Shown here piece by piece: positions 9,306 to 18,883 of a DNA stretch of 64,000 bases. This stretch comes from CAVQNQ01 sp963714205 (GTDB taxonomy: Bacteria; Acidobacteriota; Terriglobia; Bryobacterales; Bryobacteraceae): NCBI GenBank assembly GCA_963714205.1, contig CAVQNQ010000006.1, positions 310,001-374,000 on the forward strand, in the 5' to 3' direction. Under the pieces are notes generated by a model. The model was not told where the DNA came from. It saw only the letters and a list, made by a program, of their open reading frames with translations, and made no database searches. How positions within the stretch are numbered: the stretch's first letter is position 1; each line of letters opens with the position of its first letter. A program made the translations under genes and the position numbers.

Positions 9306-12052
9306 TCATTGGAGCCAGATCGGGATATCGGGAGAGACGGCATCGCCCACCTGGAGCGTCAGGGTTTGCTGCCCGGTCGCTGTGAGGGACGGCGGAATCC
9401 GGGCGTTCACTTGCAGAATCCCCACCAGGCCGGGAGCGGAGGCGGCGAACAGGAGCTCTGCCGCGCTCCCCGCCACCGCGATGGAAACAGGCAGAAGCGG
9501 ATACGGGTAAGGCGCCGAAGCCGGTATGCCTTCGACGCTGGCCGGAAAGGTGAGACCATCTCCCGTCGCATAGAACGTGATGATGCTGCCGCGCGGGGCT
9601 GGAGCGGTGTCCAGGTTGAGGGAGCCGTCCTGGTTCACTACGGCCGGAAAGATCGCGGGCGCGGCGGCCGTGACGGCCACATCCGCCGACCCCACGACGA
9701 CGTTCTGGTAGCTCACCTGCACGTTGGTGGTGGTTTCACCGGCTAAGGTATAGGGAGCTTGGGCGGTGGCTTGGCCGGCTTGTACGTAAATGAGGGGTGC
9801 GGCCACGCCATCGAAGAGCACCTCGACGCCGGCCAGGCTGGTGGGCAGGCGACCGCTGGCATCGAACGCCGAATTCACACCGGAATCCGGTCCCAGACCC
9901 GAGCCGAGGATGGTCACGACCGCGCCGGGAGCCACCGGCCCCGCCAGCAGGCTGGCGGCGCTCACTACGGAGACGGCTTGCAGTTGGATCACCGGCGCCA
10001 CCGGGACGGGGGCCCGGGCACCAGGCGGCGCACCCGATTGTTGCCGCTGTCGGCGAGGTACAGATCGCCGGCGCCATCCAGGACCAAGCCGGCGGGAGCG
10101 TCGAGCTGCGCGGAAGTTGCGGCGGCGCCATCCCCAGCGAAACCGGCGGTATATTGACCCGCGATGCGATGGATGACGGCATCGGCGGTCACCTGGCGAA
10201 TGACGTGATTGCCGGTATCCGCGATGAACACATTGCCGTTGTCGTCCGCGGTCACGCCGGAGGGAGCGTTGAGGCGGGCGGCCGTGGCGGGCCCTTCGTC
10301 GCCGGATGCGCCTGGCTGGCCGGTGCCCGCAAGCGTGGAAATGATACCGCCGCTGGTCACCACGCGGATGCTGTGATTCAGGGTGTCGGCGATGTAGAGA
10401 TTGCCGGCGGTATCCACGGCGCAGGCGCCCGGCTGGTTGAGTTGGGCGAGCCGCGCGGAGCCGCCATCGCCGGCATCGCCCGGGGATCCATTGCCCGCGG
10501 CGGTGGCCATGAGAGCGCCGGGCGAGGCGCGCAGCACGCGGTGATTGGAGGTATCGACGATATAGAGCGCGCCCTGGTGATCCACACAGACGCCCCGCGG
10601 ACCACGCAGAGCCGTTGCGGTCCACGGCTGGTTCTCCGCGCCGGTGCCGGAGACGCCGGTGCCGGCCACGGTGGCGATGGTGCCATCGGCACTCACGGCG
10701 CGAATGCGGTGGTTATAGGTGTCCGCGATATAGACGATCCCGGAAGGAGCCATGGCCACACCCATGGGCGAATTGAGGGCCGACGCACTCCCAGCGATCA
10801 ACTCGCCTCCGAACCCGGCAACGCCGGTCCCGGCCAGGGTCTGGATGACGTTGTCCGGATACACCTTGCGCGCCCGCTGGGTGCCGGGGTCGGCGATGTA
10901 CAGATCGCCGGCGAAATCGAGAGCCACCGCGGAGGGCTGGGAGAGTAAGGCCGCCAGCGCGCTGCCGCCATCGCCCACGGCGTGGAGGTAGCCATCCCCG
11001 GCAAGCGTCGAGATCGTTCCAGAATCGTCCACGCACCGCACGCGCACGCCGTCGGCGATGTACAACCTGCCACCGGCGGCCGCGGCCAGGTCGCGGACCG
11101 AGGTCAGCAGCGCGCCGACAGCGGGTCCGCCATCGCCGGCGTAGCCCGGCGCGCCGGTGCCCGCCACGATGCTCCACTTCCCCGCCGGCGTGTAGGCCCT
11201 CACGGTGTAGCTGGCGTCTCCCACGAGAATGTCGCCAGACGCGTCCACGGCGACCCCCAGGGGGGTGTACAGTGCGATACTGGGCGATCCTCCCAGTGCG
11301 GTGGAGATGATGCCGTTCGGAAGCACCTTGCGGATGCGCTGGTTTTCCGAATCGGCAATGTAGAGATCCCCAGTCTGGTCCAGGGCCAATCCCGCCGGGA
11401 AGTCGAGTTGAGCCGCGACCGCCGTGCCGCCATCGCCGCGGAAGCCGGCCACGCCCGTTCCCGCGACGGTGACGATTTGGCCGTTGGACACCTTGCGCAC
11501 GCGGTGCCCTTCGAATTCGGAGATGTAGAGATTGCCGGAGGCGTCCACCACGAGATTGCGCGGCGCCATCAGTTGCGCATCGGTGGCCGGGCCGCCATCT
11601 CCGGCCGAGCCGGCGGTGCCGGTGCCGGCCACCGTGGAGATCACGCCATCCGGGCCAATGCGGCGCACACGGTTGTTGCCCAGGTCCGCCACGTAGAGGG
11701 CACCGGAGGAATCGGCGGCCAGCCCGTAGGGGAGGTTCAGAAGGGCAGAGGTGGCAGCGGCGCCATCGCCGCCGAAGCCGGCCGTCCCGGTTCCCGCCAC
11801 GGTGGTGATGATCCCCTTGGAATCGACTTTGCGCACCGAGTTGTGATCGGTGTCGGAAAGGTAGAGGTTGCCCGCGCCATCGAGGGCGATTCCCTGGATA
11901 GCGCCGATCTGCGCGGCGGTGGCCGGGCCGCCATCGCCGTTCAGGCTGCTTCCGGCCACGGTTTCGATGCTGTACTGGTAGCGCGGGAGATCGGCCGCGC
12001 GCGCCGCGGGAGCCCAGAGCAGAATTGTAAAGAGGCCGAGATAGCGTCTCAT
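9306..12052 (-). CDS. Secreted NHL-repeat beta-propeller with Solibacter-type C-terminal domain (one frameshift)
   Basis: About 915 codons. ATG 12052 begins a signal peptide (RRYLGLFTILLWAPAARA). About twelve NHL repeats follow, each with a turn such as GDGGPATAAQ and a strand such as GNLYISDTxNxRVRK, enough for two six-bladed propellers. The last ~230 residues match the domain first described from Solibacter proteins (VVSAASLLAGPVAPGAVVTI near its start; NGQxAPL-like segment; GDGLTFPA), an Ig-like module. The propeller frame ends early at about 9989 and the C-terminal domain is in another frame; one extra base in the G5 run at 10008-10012 would join them, and the total length (3n-1) agrees. 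I infer a homopolymer error or a recent mutation. Likely a periplasmic or surface binding protein. Confidence 0.8.
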
Positions 12053-12143
12053 GGCAGCCGCCGCTTCCCGACCGGTGCGGAAGGCGGTCACCCTTATTGG
12101 TGGCGCCGCGAGACGGGAATTCTCAAATTGGTGGGTCTGGAGG

Positions 12144-13235
12144 CTACTGCTTCGTCGCCAGCCAGTAGCCGGGGCGGATTTGAAGCCTATACTCCGGATG
12201 GCCGATCACCTCGGCCGTGATTTCGTGGAATCCGCCCTCCAGCTTGTTGTTGGGGTTGTAGCTGATCAGGTACTGGCTGTGCAACTCCGCGCCGATTTGC
12301 TCGATGGCTTCTTCCAGGCCGCGCTGGCGAAAGAAGCTGAACTGTCTGCCGCCGGTCCCCCTGGCGAAAAGCTCCACCGGGTTGGCCTTGAAAATCGCTT
12401 TCACGTCCTTGAAGATCTCCACCATGAGGGGGATGAACTCCGCCCGGCCGACATCGCCGGTGCCATACAACTGGTCGACCGAGGTGGGAGTGGGGGCCAC
12501 CATCGAGGGCATCGAAGTCATGGCCGGCGGGAGGTTGTTCGGACGGCCCGGCTGCTGGGGCGCGGTCAAGGTGGATATCAGCCGCGACATATCCACGGAG
12601 TAGAAAGCGATGTTATTCACCTGGAGGCTGATGAGGGTCTCGCGCGGCTTGGCCTCGCTGGCCAGGTCGCGGGTTTCGCCGATCAGCAACAGAACGCGCC
12701 GCCGGTCCTTGGGGCGCGTCCGCAACTGGCGAATGCCCTCTTCCACGGCATCCACCATCCGGTTAGATGTGCTGCCAGGGACGATCTTCCTGACCGCCAG
12801 GCTGATCTTGTCGGGATCGGAAGTGAACTCCTGCAGAGTGCGAATGCGCGAGTCGTACGCTACCACCGAGGCCTCGCCGTTGTTGCCGAGGATTTCCGGT
12901 CCGATCATGCTGCCGATATGCGAAACCTTGGGCAGAATCGCCTCCACGTTCGCATTGGCTTGAATCGCAATGACCATTGAAATGGGGATGAAGGTCACGT
13001 CAACGTGAATGTTCTGTTCCTTGCCGTTGTCGTAGAGGCGGAACTGGTCCGGGCGCAAGCCATCGACGGTGCCGCCGGAACGATCAGAGACCAGAACCGG
13101 CGCCACAACCTCCTCCACGCCGACGCGGATGGTGGTGGAAGGCGGTTCTTCCGAGGGCGTCTGGGAGGCCGGAGGCTGGGTCTGTTGGGCGGCCACCAGG
13201 CCGCATATCAGCATCAGTAAGAGCGTTCGTGGCAT
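12144..13235 (-). CDS. Acidobacterial VWFA-related secreted protein
   Basis: 363 residues of a family known almost only from Acidobacteria. A signal peptide (RTLLLMLICGLVAAQ) is followed by a Pro/Ser linker, a small N-terminal beta domain ending in LRPDQFRLYDNGKEQ, and a von Willebrand A-like domain. The usual MIDAS DxSxS is replaced by AIQANANV, so metal binding at that site is doubtful. The C-terminus (SQYLISYNPNNKLEGGFHEI ... RPGYW) is the family signature. The ATG at 13235 starts one base after the stop of moaB, so it is read from the molybdenum cofactor operon. Its role is unknown; extracellular adhesion or protein assembly is only a guess. Confidence 0.85.
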   Translation of the reverse strand: MPRTLLLMLICGLVAAQQTQPPASQTPSEEPPSTTIRVGVEEVVAPVLVSDRSGGTVDGLRPDQFRLYDNGKEQNIHVDVTFIPISMVIAIQANANVEAILPKVSHIGSMIGPEILGNNGEASVVAYDSRIRTLQEFTSDPDKISLAVRKIVPGSTSNRMVDAVEEGIRQLRTRPKDRRRVLLLIGETRDLASEAKPRETLISLQVNNIAFYSVDMSRLISTLTAPQQPGRPNNLPPAMTSMPSMVAPTPTSVDQLYGTGDVGRAEFIPLMVEIFKDVKAIFKANPVELFARGTGGRQFSFFRQRGLEEAIEQIGAELHSQYLISYNPNNKLEGGFHEITAEVIGHPEYRLQIRPGYWLATKQ

Positions 13236-13236
13236 T

Positions 13237-13734
13237 CTACACATCCCGGGCAACCGCGTGCGCGGTACACCCACCGAGCAATTCGAGCACGTGTGGCACC
13301 AACTCCACGATAGCATCCAAAGACTCGACCGCGCCTTTGGGCGAGCCGGGAAGATTCACAATCAGTACGCGCCCGCGCGTGCCGGCGAGCGAGCGGGAGA
13401 GCACGGCCAGCAGGGTGCTTTCGCGACCGCGCGACCGCATAAGCTCTCCGAAGCCGGGGATTTCGCGATCCAGGATGGCGCGGGTTGCCTCCGGCGTGAC
13501 ATCCCGCGCGGCGATTCCCGTTCCGCCCGTGGTGAAGATGGCCGAGATCTGGCCGCCATCGGCCAGGGTGGCCAGGCGGGCGCTGATTTGGGGGGCCTCA
13601 TCGGGGATGACCTCGATCACCGAGACGCTCCAGCCCAGTTGTTCCAAACGGTCACGCACAGCCGGACCGGAGCGGTCCTGGCGCGAGCCGACGCTCACGG
13701 AATCGCTGATCGTCACCACCGCGGCCCTGATCAT
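13237..13734 (-). CDS. moaB: Molybdopterin adenylyltransferase family (MoaB/Mog)
   Basis: 165 residues of the MoaB/MogA family, which activates molybdopterin by adenylylation before molybdenum insertion. Visible signatures are VVTISDSVSVG at the start, the substrate motif FTTGGTGIAARDVTPEA and NLPGSPKGAVE. The ATG at 13734 overlaps the moaC stop by four bases, so it is made with MoaC and MoeA. Whether it is called MoaB or Mog cannot be decided from sequence alone, since the families are close. Confidence 0.9.
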   Translation of the reverse strand: MIRAAVVTISDSVSVGSRQDRSGPAVRDRLEQLGWSVSVIEVIPDEAPQISARLATLADGGQISAIFTTGGTGIAARDVTPEATRAILDREIPGFGELMRSRGRESTLLAVLSRSLAGTRGRVLIVNLPGSPKGAVESLDAIVELVPHVLELLGGCTAHAVARDV

Positions 13735-14204
13735 GGTTTCCCTTCCCGGCGGAAATCTCCGCTCTTGCCTCCGGTCTTCTCGAGCAGGTAAAGATCCTGG
13801 ATCTCGATGGACTTATCGAGCGCCTTGGTCATGTCGTAAACGGTCAGCGCGGCCACCGCGGCGGCCGTGAGCGCCTCCATCTCGACGCCCGTCTGCGCCG
13901 TGGTGGCGGCGCTCGCCATCACGCGCACGCCCCCGGCTTCGAGGGCCACATCCACATCGGCGTGCGTGAGCATCAGAGGATGGCAGAGAGGGATGAGCTC
14001 GGAGGTGCGTTTGGCGGCTGCTATGCCGGCGATGCGCGCGATCTCAAGCGGGTTGCCCTTGGGATTCGCCGGCAGTTTGGCCAGCGCCTCGGGGGCGATT
14101 CGCACGAAGGCGTGGGCGCGCGCGGTGCGGCGGGTTTCGGGCTTGGCCGAAACATCCACCATGCGCGGGCTGCCGGCTGGATCGTAATGCGAAAGATTCT
14201 TCAT
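13731..14204 (-). CDS. moaC: Cyclic pyranopterin monophosphate synthase
   Basis: 157 residues. MoaC acts with MoaA to convert GTP into cyclic pyranopterin monophosphate, the first step of molybdenum cofactor synthesis. The diagnostic motifs are MVDVSAKPETRR near the N-terminus, SELIPLCHPL in the middle, and GVEMEALTAA with DMTKALDK in the C-terminal half (active-site Lys and Asp). Translationally coupled to moeA upstream and moaB downstream by four-base overlaps. MoaA, MoaD and MoaE are not in this window. Confidence 0.94.
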   Translation of the reverse strand: MKNLSHYDPAGSPRMVDVSAKPETRRTARAHAFVRIAPEALAKLPANPKGNPLEIARIAGIAAAKRTSELIPLCHPLMLTHADVDVALEAGGVRVMASAATTAQTGVEMEALTAAAVAALTVYDMTKALDKSIEIQDLYLLEKTGGKSGDFRREGKP

Positions 14205-15394
14205 TTCATGAGCACCCGGATGAGATCGCCGCGCGCGTATTCGGCGCGTTCGGGATCGGCCACCAGATAGGCGTTGGCGCGGGTGAGGGCGGGAATGTCT
14301 CCGGAGCCGTGCCATCCCACGGGCGTGACTTCGGAGCCATCTTCGCTCCAACGAGCGGGCAAAAAGCGAGTCAACCCGGGGCGATGGTGGAAATCGCGCG
14401 TGAGACGCGCCAGCGGCATCGGAAGCGCGGTTTCCTTCCGGCCCGCGAGCAGTTCGAGGGCGGCGCGTGCGAAAATCTCGAAGGTCACCATGGTGGAGGA
14501 TGGATTGCCCGGCAGGCCGAAGAAGAACTTCCCGCGGGCCCGCCCGAATACCGCCGGCTGGCCGGGCTGGATGGCCACGCGGTCGAAGTAGAGCTCCGCG
14601 CCAAAGGAAGCCAGGGCCGGTTCCACCACGTCGTACTTGCCCGCGGAGACGCCTCCGGAGAGCAACAGCAGATCGGCCGCGAGACCCTGCCCAATCATTT
14701 CGCGCGTGTGGTCGAGGGTGTCGCGGGCGATGGGAAGTACCCGCGGAACTCCCCCGGCGCGCGTCACCTGGGCGGCCAGCGAATAGGCATTCGAGTTGCG
14801 AACCTGCCACGCTTCGGGGGTCTCGCCGATTTCCACGATCTCGTCGCCGGTGGCTACGATGGCAGCCACCGGCCGGACGTAGGCGCGGACCTGCGCGTGC
14901 CCGAACGCGGCCAGCAGGGCTACGTGGCTGTAATCGAGGCGCGCGCCCGTGCGCAGGACCACCTCGCGGGCCGCCGCCTCACAGCCCCGTGGATTGATGA
15001 ACTGGAGCGGCTCGGCGGAGCCATCGATGCGCACGCGCCCGTCCTTGCGGGCGGTGTGCTCGAGCATGACGACGGCGTCGGCGCCGGCCGGTATTGGCGC
15101 GCCGGTCATGATCTCGACGGCCTGGCCCGGGCCGACCTCTCCACGGAAGCTCTGCCCGGCGCGGATTTCTCCGACGACCTCGAGCGAGCCGGGAAGATCG
15201 CTCGAACGCACGGCATACCCGTCGCGCACCGAGCGCGCCACCGCCGGAGAATCGCGGTCGGCCGCCACATCTTCGGCCAATACGCGGCCGCAAGCTTCCT
15301 CGATGCGCACGCCCTCGGTTGACGTTGCGACGGGCATGGCCCGCACTTTGGCGAGGACCGTCGCGCGCGCTTCGAGAAACGTCAACACAGCCAC
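14201..15394 (-). CDS. moeA: Molybdopterin molybdenumtransferase
   Basis: Inserts molybdate into adenylylated molybdopterin. 397 residues with the three MoeA domains: MoeA N-terminal (SVRDGYAVRSSD, VEIMTGAPIPAGADAVV), the MoCF domain (VATGDEI, LLSGGVSAGKYD, GLPGNPSSTMVTFE) and a C-terminal beta barrel. The start is a GTG at 15394, with a -10-like CATAAT ending seven bases upstream and no room for a Shine-Dalgarno, so the message is probably leaderless. It heads the moeA-moaC-moaB-VWFA transcription unit. Confidence 0.93.
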   Translation of the reverse strand: MAVLTFLEARATVLAKVRAMPVATSTEGVRIEEACGRVLAEDVAADRDSPAVARSVRDGYAVRSSDLPGSLEVVGEIRAGQSFRGEVGPGQAVEIMTGAPIPAGADAVVMLEHTARKDGRVRIDGSAEPLQFINPRGCEAAAREVVLRTGARLDYSHVALLAAFGHAQVRAYVRPVAAIVATGDEIVEIGETPEAWQVRNSNAYSLAAQVTRAGGVPRVLPIARDTLDHTREMIGQGLAADLLLLSGGVSAGKYDVVEPALASFGAELYFDRVAIQPGQPAVFGRARGKFFFGLPGNPSSTMVTFEIFARAALELLAGRKETALPMPLARLTRDFHHRPGLTRFLPARWSEDGSEVTPVGWHGSGDIPALTRANAYLVADPERAEYARGDLIRVLMK

Positions 15395-15400
15395 TGAACT

Positions 15401-15406
15401 ATTATG
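15401..15406 (-). promoter_or_regulatory. -10 box of moeA operon, leaderless type
   Basis: CATAAT on the minus strand, with exactly six bases between it and the GTG at 15394. No clear -35. The same spacing recurs before other first genes in the window. Confidence 0.45.
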
Positions 15407-15410
15407 ACGC

Positions 15411-16334
15411 TCACAAAGGCGGCTTATGCTTGAGCATCAGATCGCGCGCCACGGCGGCGGTGTTGGCGTGGATGGTGATGGTGTCCTCCACACTCACGGC
15501 GTAGCCGCCGGCCAGCACCACAGCCACTGGAATCCCATGCGCTTGCGCGGTGCCGATGACCATGCGGTCGCGTTCTTCGAGCCCTGCGAAGGTAAGGGAG
15601 AGGCCGCCCAACTGGTCCTCCTGAAACGGATCGGCGCCCGCCACGTAGATCAGCAGTTCCGGCTTGAACAGGCCCAGAGCGCCGCGAAAGCCATTTTCGA
15701 GCCGGTGTATGTACTCGGCATCTCCAATGCCATCGGCCAGATGGATATCGAGGCTCGAGGGCGGCTTTTCGCTCGGATAATTATTGAACTGGTGGATGGA
15801 GAGCGTGAATACCGAGGGGTCGCCCGCGAAGATGGCGGCCGTGCCGTTGCCGTGGTGCACGTCGCAATCCACCACCATGGCGCGCCGGATGGCGGCGTCG
15901 CGCTGCAGGGTCCGGATGGCCACGGCGATATCGTTGACGGCGCAGAAGCCTTCCCCATGGTCGGGGAAGGCGTGGTGAAAGCCGCCGCCGACATTGAAGC
16001 CCAGGCCCGCCTGGAGGGCCAGGCGGGCCGCCAGAATGGAGCCGCCGGCCGCCAGCCAGAAGGCCTCCACCATCTGGCGCGAGTAGGGAATCTCCAGCCG
16101 CAGGATGTCCTGGTATGCCAGCGTTCCGTTGCGCAGTTTCGCCACCCACGCGGTATCGTGCACCAGCAGGACGTCTTCATCCGAGGCGGGCGGCGGCTCG
16201 ATGAAATCCTCGGGTGCGGCGAAGCGGGTGCGCAGCAGGCGGTCGTGCAGCCACCGGTACTTTTTGGAGGGAAAGACGTGCGCGCCCAGGTGCAGGTCGT
16301 ACTTTTCGGAGTAAACCAGGCGGAAAGGCAGCAT
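15411..16334 (-). CDS. Histone deacetylase family protein (AcuC/HDAC superfamily)
   Basis: 307 residues of the zinc-dependent deacetylase superfamily. The metal and charge-relay residues sit in VVDCDVHHGNGTA; the tandem His of the active site is in GGGFHHAFPDHGEGFCAVND; the second metal Asp is in YVAGADPFQEDQLG, and the C-terminal glycine motif is LAGGYA. In bacteria these enzymes remove acyl groups from lysines (for example of acetyl-CoA synthetase, AcuC) or act on small acetylated amines. Starts seven bases after the pta stop, so it is co-transcribed with phosphate acetyltransferase, which supports a role in acetyl metabolism. Substrate not decidable. Confidence 0.9.
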   Translation of the reverse strand: MLPFRLVYSEKYDLHLGAHVFPSKKYRWLHDRLLRTRFAAPEDFIEPPPASDEDVLLVHDTAWVAKLRNGTLAYQDILRLEIPYSRQMVEAFWLAAGGSILAARLALQAGLGFNVGGGFHHAFPDHGEGFCAVNDIAVAIRTLQRDAAIRRAMVVDCDVHHGNGTAAIFAGDPSVFTLSIHQFNNYPSEKPPSSLDIHLADGIGDAEYIHRLENGFRGALGLFKPELLIYVAGADPFQEDQLGGLSLTFAGLEERDRMVIGTAQAHGIPVAVVLAGGYAVSVEDTITIHANTAAVARDLMLKHKPPL

Positions 16335-16341
16335 CGCCTGG

Positions 16342-17337
16342 CTAGGCCTTCTCCGATTGCAGGGCCGTCACTACCGCCACGTTAAAGACGTCTTCAGCCG
16401 AGCAGCCGCGGGAAAGATCGTTGGCGGGTTTGTGGAGACCCTGGAGGAACGGACCGATGGCCACGGCGCCGCCCAGCCGCTCCACCAGCTTATAGGAGAT
16501 ATTGGCGGCGGCCAGGCTGGGAAAGATCAGGGTATTGGCGTGGCCGGCCACTTTCGATCCAGGCGCTTTCAGATTCGCCACGAATGGGGAGACGGCCGCG
16601 TCGGCTTGCATTTCACCATCCACGATCAGGCCGGGGGCGCGCTCGCGCACCAGGGCCAGCGCTTCGAGGACCCTGTCCACTTCCTCGTGGCTGGCGCTTC
16701 TCCTGGTGGAGAAGCTGAGCAGGGCTACAACCGGCTCGACATCGATCAGAACGCGGGTGCTGGCGGCGGTGGCGATGGCAATATCGGCAAGCTGCTCCGC
16801 GGTGGGAGCGACGACCACCGCGCAATCGGCGAAGGCCATCAGGCCGTGGTGGCCCATCGAGCTATCCTGGAGCGCCATAATGAAGACGCTCGAAACCAGT
16901 TTCACGCGCGGGTCCAGCCCCACCGAATGGAGCGCCGCACGGACGGTTTCGCCGGTCGTGTTGACGGATCCGCCCACGAAGCCATCCGCATCGCCGGCCG
17001 CGAGCATAAGGGCGGCGAAATAGAGCGGCTTCCGCGCGACGGCTTCGGCGTCCTGGAGGGTGACGCCCTTGGAGCGGCGGCGTTCATAGTACAGGGCCGC
17101 ATATTGGCGATTCAGCGGGGAGGTGTCCGCATCGACAAACGCCACCCCGTCGATGCTGGGGTGCGGCGGAGGCGCGATGAGGATAGGGCGGAGAACGCCT
17201 TCCCGCGCCAGCCGCGCGGCGGCTTCGAGCACCCGCGGGTCGCCGCCCTCGGGGAACACGACGCTCTTGTTCAGCCCGCGGGCGCGCTCCACAAGCCCCG
17301 CCAGGAACAGACATGCCGATTCAGGAGTTGCCCACAT
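16342..17337 (-). CDS. pta: Phosphate acetyltransferase
   Basis: Interconverts acetyl-CoA and acetyl phosphate. 331 residues, the length of the short (PTA domain only) class. Motifs: VVFPEGGDPRVLEAA, ADGFVGGSVNTTGETVRAAL, SSVFIMAL, ALLSFSTRRSA, GEMQADAAV and NTLIFPSLAAANISYKL, all typical of Pta/Ptb. The ATG at 17337 is preceded by an extended -10 (TGC TAGACT, 17352-17360) 14 bases upstream and by no obvious Shine-Dalgarno. Longer starts to 17523 add an unconserved leader. Co-transcribed with the deacetylase; no acetate kinase is seen nearby. Phosphotransbutyrylase is the main alternative. Confidence 0.88.
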   Translation of the reverse strand: MWATPESACLFLAGLVERARGLNKSVVFPEGGDPRVLEAAARLAREGVLRPILIAPPPHPSIDGVAFVDADTSPLNRQYAALYYERRRSKGVTLQDAEAVARKPLYFAALMLAAGDADGFVGGSVNTTGETVRAALHSVGLDPRVKLVSSVFIMALQDSSMGHHGLMAFADCAVVVAPTAEQLADIAIATAASTRVLIDVEPVVALLSFSTRRSASHEEVDRVLEALALVRERAPGLIVDGEMQADAAVSPFVANLKAPGSKVAGHANTLIFPSLAAANISYKLVERLGGAVAIGPFLQGLHKPANDLSRGCSAEDVFNVAVVTALQSEKA

Positions 17338-17448
17338 GAGCGCTGTTTTTGAGTCTAGCAGGTGGGGGCGAAGTGTGCCATTTCGGCGTCCCCCGGCGGG
17401 CGCAGGCGCCGCGCGGTACGGTAGTGCGTGGACGGCATCGCTCCACGT

Positions 17449-17454
17449 TATAAT
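17449..17454 (+). promoter_or_regulatory. -10 box of xdhC, leaderless type
   Basis: Perfect TATAAT followed by eight bases (CGCTTCGG) and then the ATG of xdhC at 17463. The best -35 is a weak GTGGAC at 17428-17433. The transcript would begin almost at the start codon. Confidence 0.5.
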
Positions 17455-17462
17455 CGCTTCGG

Positions 17463-18302
17463 ATGGATGTATTCGAGGAAATCGTGCGCCTGCGCAGTTT
17501 GGGACAGAAGTGCGCGCTGGCAACTATCGTGGAAGTGCGCGGCTCCATCCCCAGCTATGAAACCGCCAAAATGCTGGTGCGCGCGGATGGCTCCATCGTG
17601 GGCACCATCGGCGGCGGCTGCGTGGAGGCGGAGGTTTGGGACGCAGCGCGCGAGGCGATCGAGACCGAGAAGCCCAAACACCTCAGCTTCAACCTGGGGC
17701 AGGATGCGGCTTACGATAACGGCCTGATTTGCGGAGGACAACTGGACGTGCTGGTGGAGCCTTTGCTGCCGGTGCCGCGCGCCTTCATTTTCGGCGCGGG
17801 CCACATCTCGAAGAGCCTCTCGCGGGCGGCCACGCTGGCGGGATTCGCCACCGTGGTGATCGATAACCGCGACAGCTTCGCCAACCGCGAGCGGTTTCCG
17901 GATGCGGGGGAAGTTCATGCGGCGGAATACGAGGAGATTTTCCCGCGCCTCGGAATCAACGAAACCGGCTACCTCATCATCGTCACGCGGGGCCATCGCG
18001 ACGATATGCGCGTGCTCCGGCTGGCCCTGGCGACGCCGGCCCGCTATATCGCCATGATCGGGAGCAAACGCAAGGTCATCAACGTGATTCGGGAGCTCGA
18101 AAAGGAGGGCGTGCCGCGCGCGTCCTTCGAGCGCTTGAACGCTCCCATGGGCCTGAATATCGGGGCGGTTTCGCCCGAGGAGATCGCCATCTCCGTGGTG
18201 GCGGAGATGATTGCGGTGCGCCGCGGCGCGGCATCCAACTGGCGCTCGCTGAGCATGTCGGTTTTCGCCGACGAATCGCTGCGGGCCGTGCTGGCCAAGT
18301 GA
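17463..18302 (+). CDS. xdhC: XdhC/CoxI family molybdoenzyme maturation protein
   Basis: 279 residues. XdhC-type proteins bind the mature molybdenum cofactor, promote its sulfuration and hand it to xanthine- or CO-dehydrogenase-type enzymes. The N-terminal XdhC/CoxI motif is clear (ALATIVEVRGSIPSYETAKM with GTIGGGCVEAEVW and CGGQLDVLVEPL), and the C-terminal Rossmann domain has FIFGAGHISKSLSR and GSKRKVINVIREL. It is the first gene of a tight three-gene operon with a mocA-like transferase and an AsmA protein. The molybdoenzyme it serves is not in the window. Confidence 0.9.
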   Translation: MDVFEEIVRLRSLGQKCALATIVEVRGSIPSYETAKMLVRADGSIVGTIGGGCVEAEVWDAAREAIETEKPKHLSFNLGQDAAYDNGLICGGQLDVLVEPLLPVPRAFIFGAGHISKSLSRAATLAGFATVVIDNRDSFANRERFPDAGEVHAAEYEEIFPRLGINETGYLIIVTRGHRDDMRVLRLALATPARYIAMIGSKRKVINVIRELEKEGVPRASFERLNAPMGLNIGAVSPEEIAISVVAEMIAVRRGAASNWRSLSMSVFADESLRAVLAK

Positions 18303-18883
18303 GCGCGGCCGGGCTCATCTTGAGCGCCGGCGAATCGCGCCGCATGGGGACTCCCAAGGCGCTGCTCGAGTATCGTGGGGAAACGTTTCTGGACCGCCTG
18401 GTGGGCCTGTTTTCGGCACGCTGCTCGCCGGTGATCGTCGTGCTGGGCGCCGGGGCCGCGGAGATCCGGGCGCGCACGCGGAGGCCCGCGGTGTTCGCGC
18501 TGAATCCGGAATACCGGAGCGGGCAAACGGGCTCGCTGCAATGCGGATTGCGGGCCGTTCCGGCCGGCGCCGATGGCGTGCTTTTCACGCTGGTGGATCA
18601 TCCGGCGGTGTCGCCCGAGACGATCGAGGCGCTGCTGGCGGGCGGCGCCATGGAACGCCCGTTCGTGCGCGTGCCGCGCTACCGGGGAACGCGCGGGCAC
18701 CCGGTGTGGTTCGCGCGCGAGCTGATCCCCGAGTTTCTGGCTTTACCCGAGGGCGCGGCGGCGAACGACCTGGTGCGCGCCCATGCCGCGCGAACCGAGT
18801 TCCTGGATCTCGAGGACCCCGGCATCGTGGCGGATATCGATGATCTCCAGGCCTACCGCGACTTGGGGGAGGCGGCCGGATGA
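18299..18883 (+). CDS. MocA-like molybdopterin nucleotidyltransferase
   Basis: 194 residues of the GT-A-like NTP transferase fold. The nucleotide loop is LILSAGESRRMGTPKALL, followed by TGSLQCGL, the metal Asp in LVDHPAVSP and GHPVWFARELI, the arrangement of MocA/MobA. MocA transfers CMP to molybdopterin to form the cytosine dinucleotide cofactor used by CO-dehydrogenase/xanthine-oxidase-type enzymes. The start is a GTG (18299) that overlaps the xdhC stop by four bases; pairing with xdhC strongly supports this role over a sugar nucleotidyltransferase. Confidence 0.85.
   Translation: MSAAGLILSAGESRRMGTPKALLEYRGETFLDRLVGLFSARCSPVIVVLGAGAAEIRARTRRPAVFALNPEYRSGQTGSLQCGLRAVPAGADGVLFTLVDHPAVSPETIEALLAGGAMERPFVRVPRYRGTRGHPVWFARELIPEFLALPEGAAANDLVRAHAARTEFLDLEDPGIVADIDDLQAYRDLGEAAG

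Noticed and set aside
17338..17462. Sigma-54 promoter between pta and xdhC (TGGCAC on the minus strand at 17375-17380)
   Set aside because: The required GC/TTGC element at the correct spacing is missing; a sigma70-like extended -10 explains pta better.
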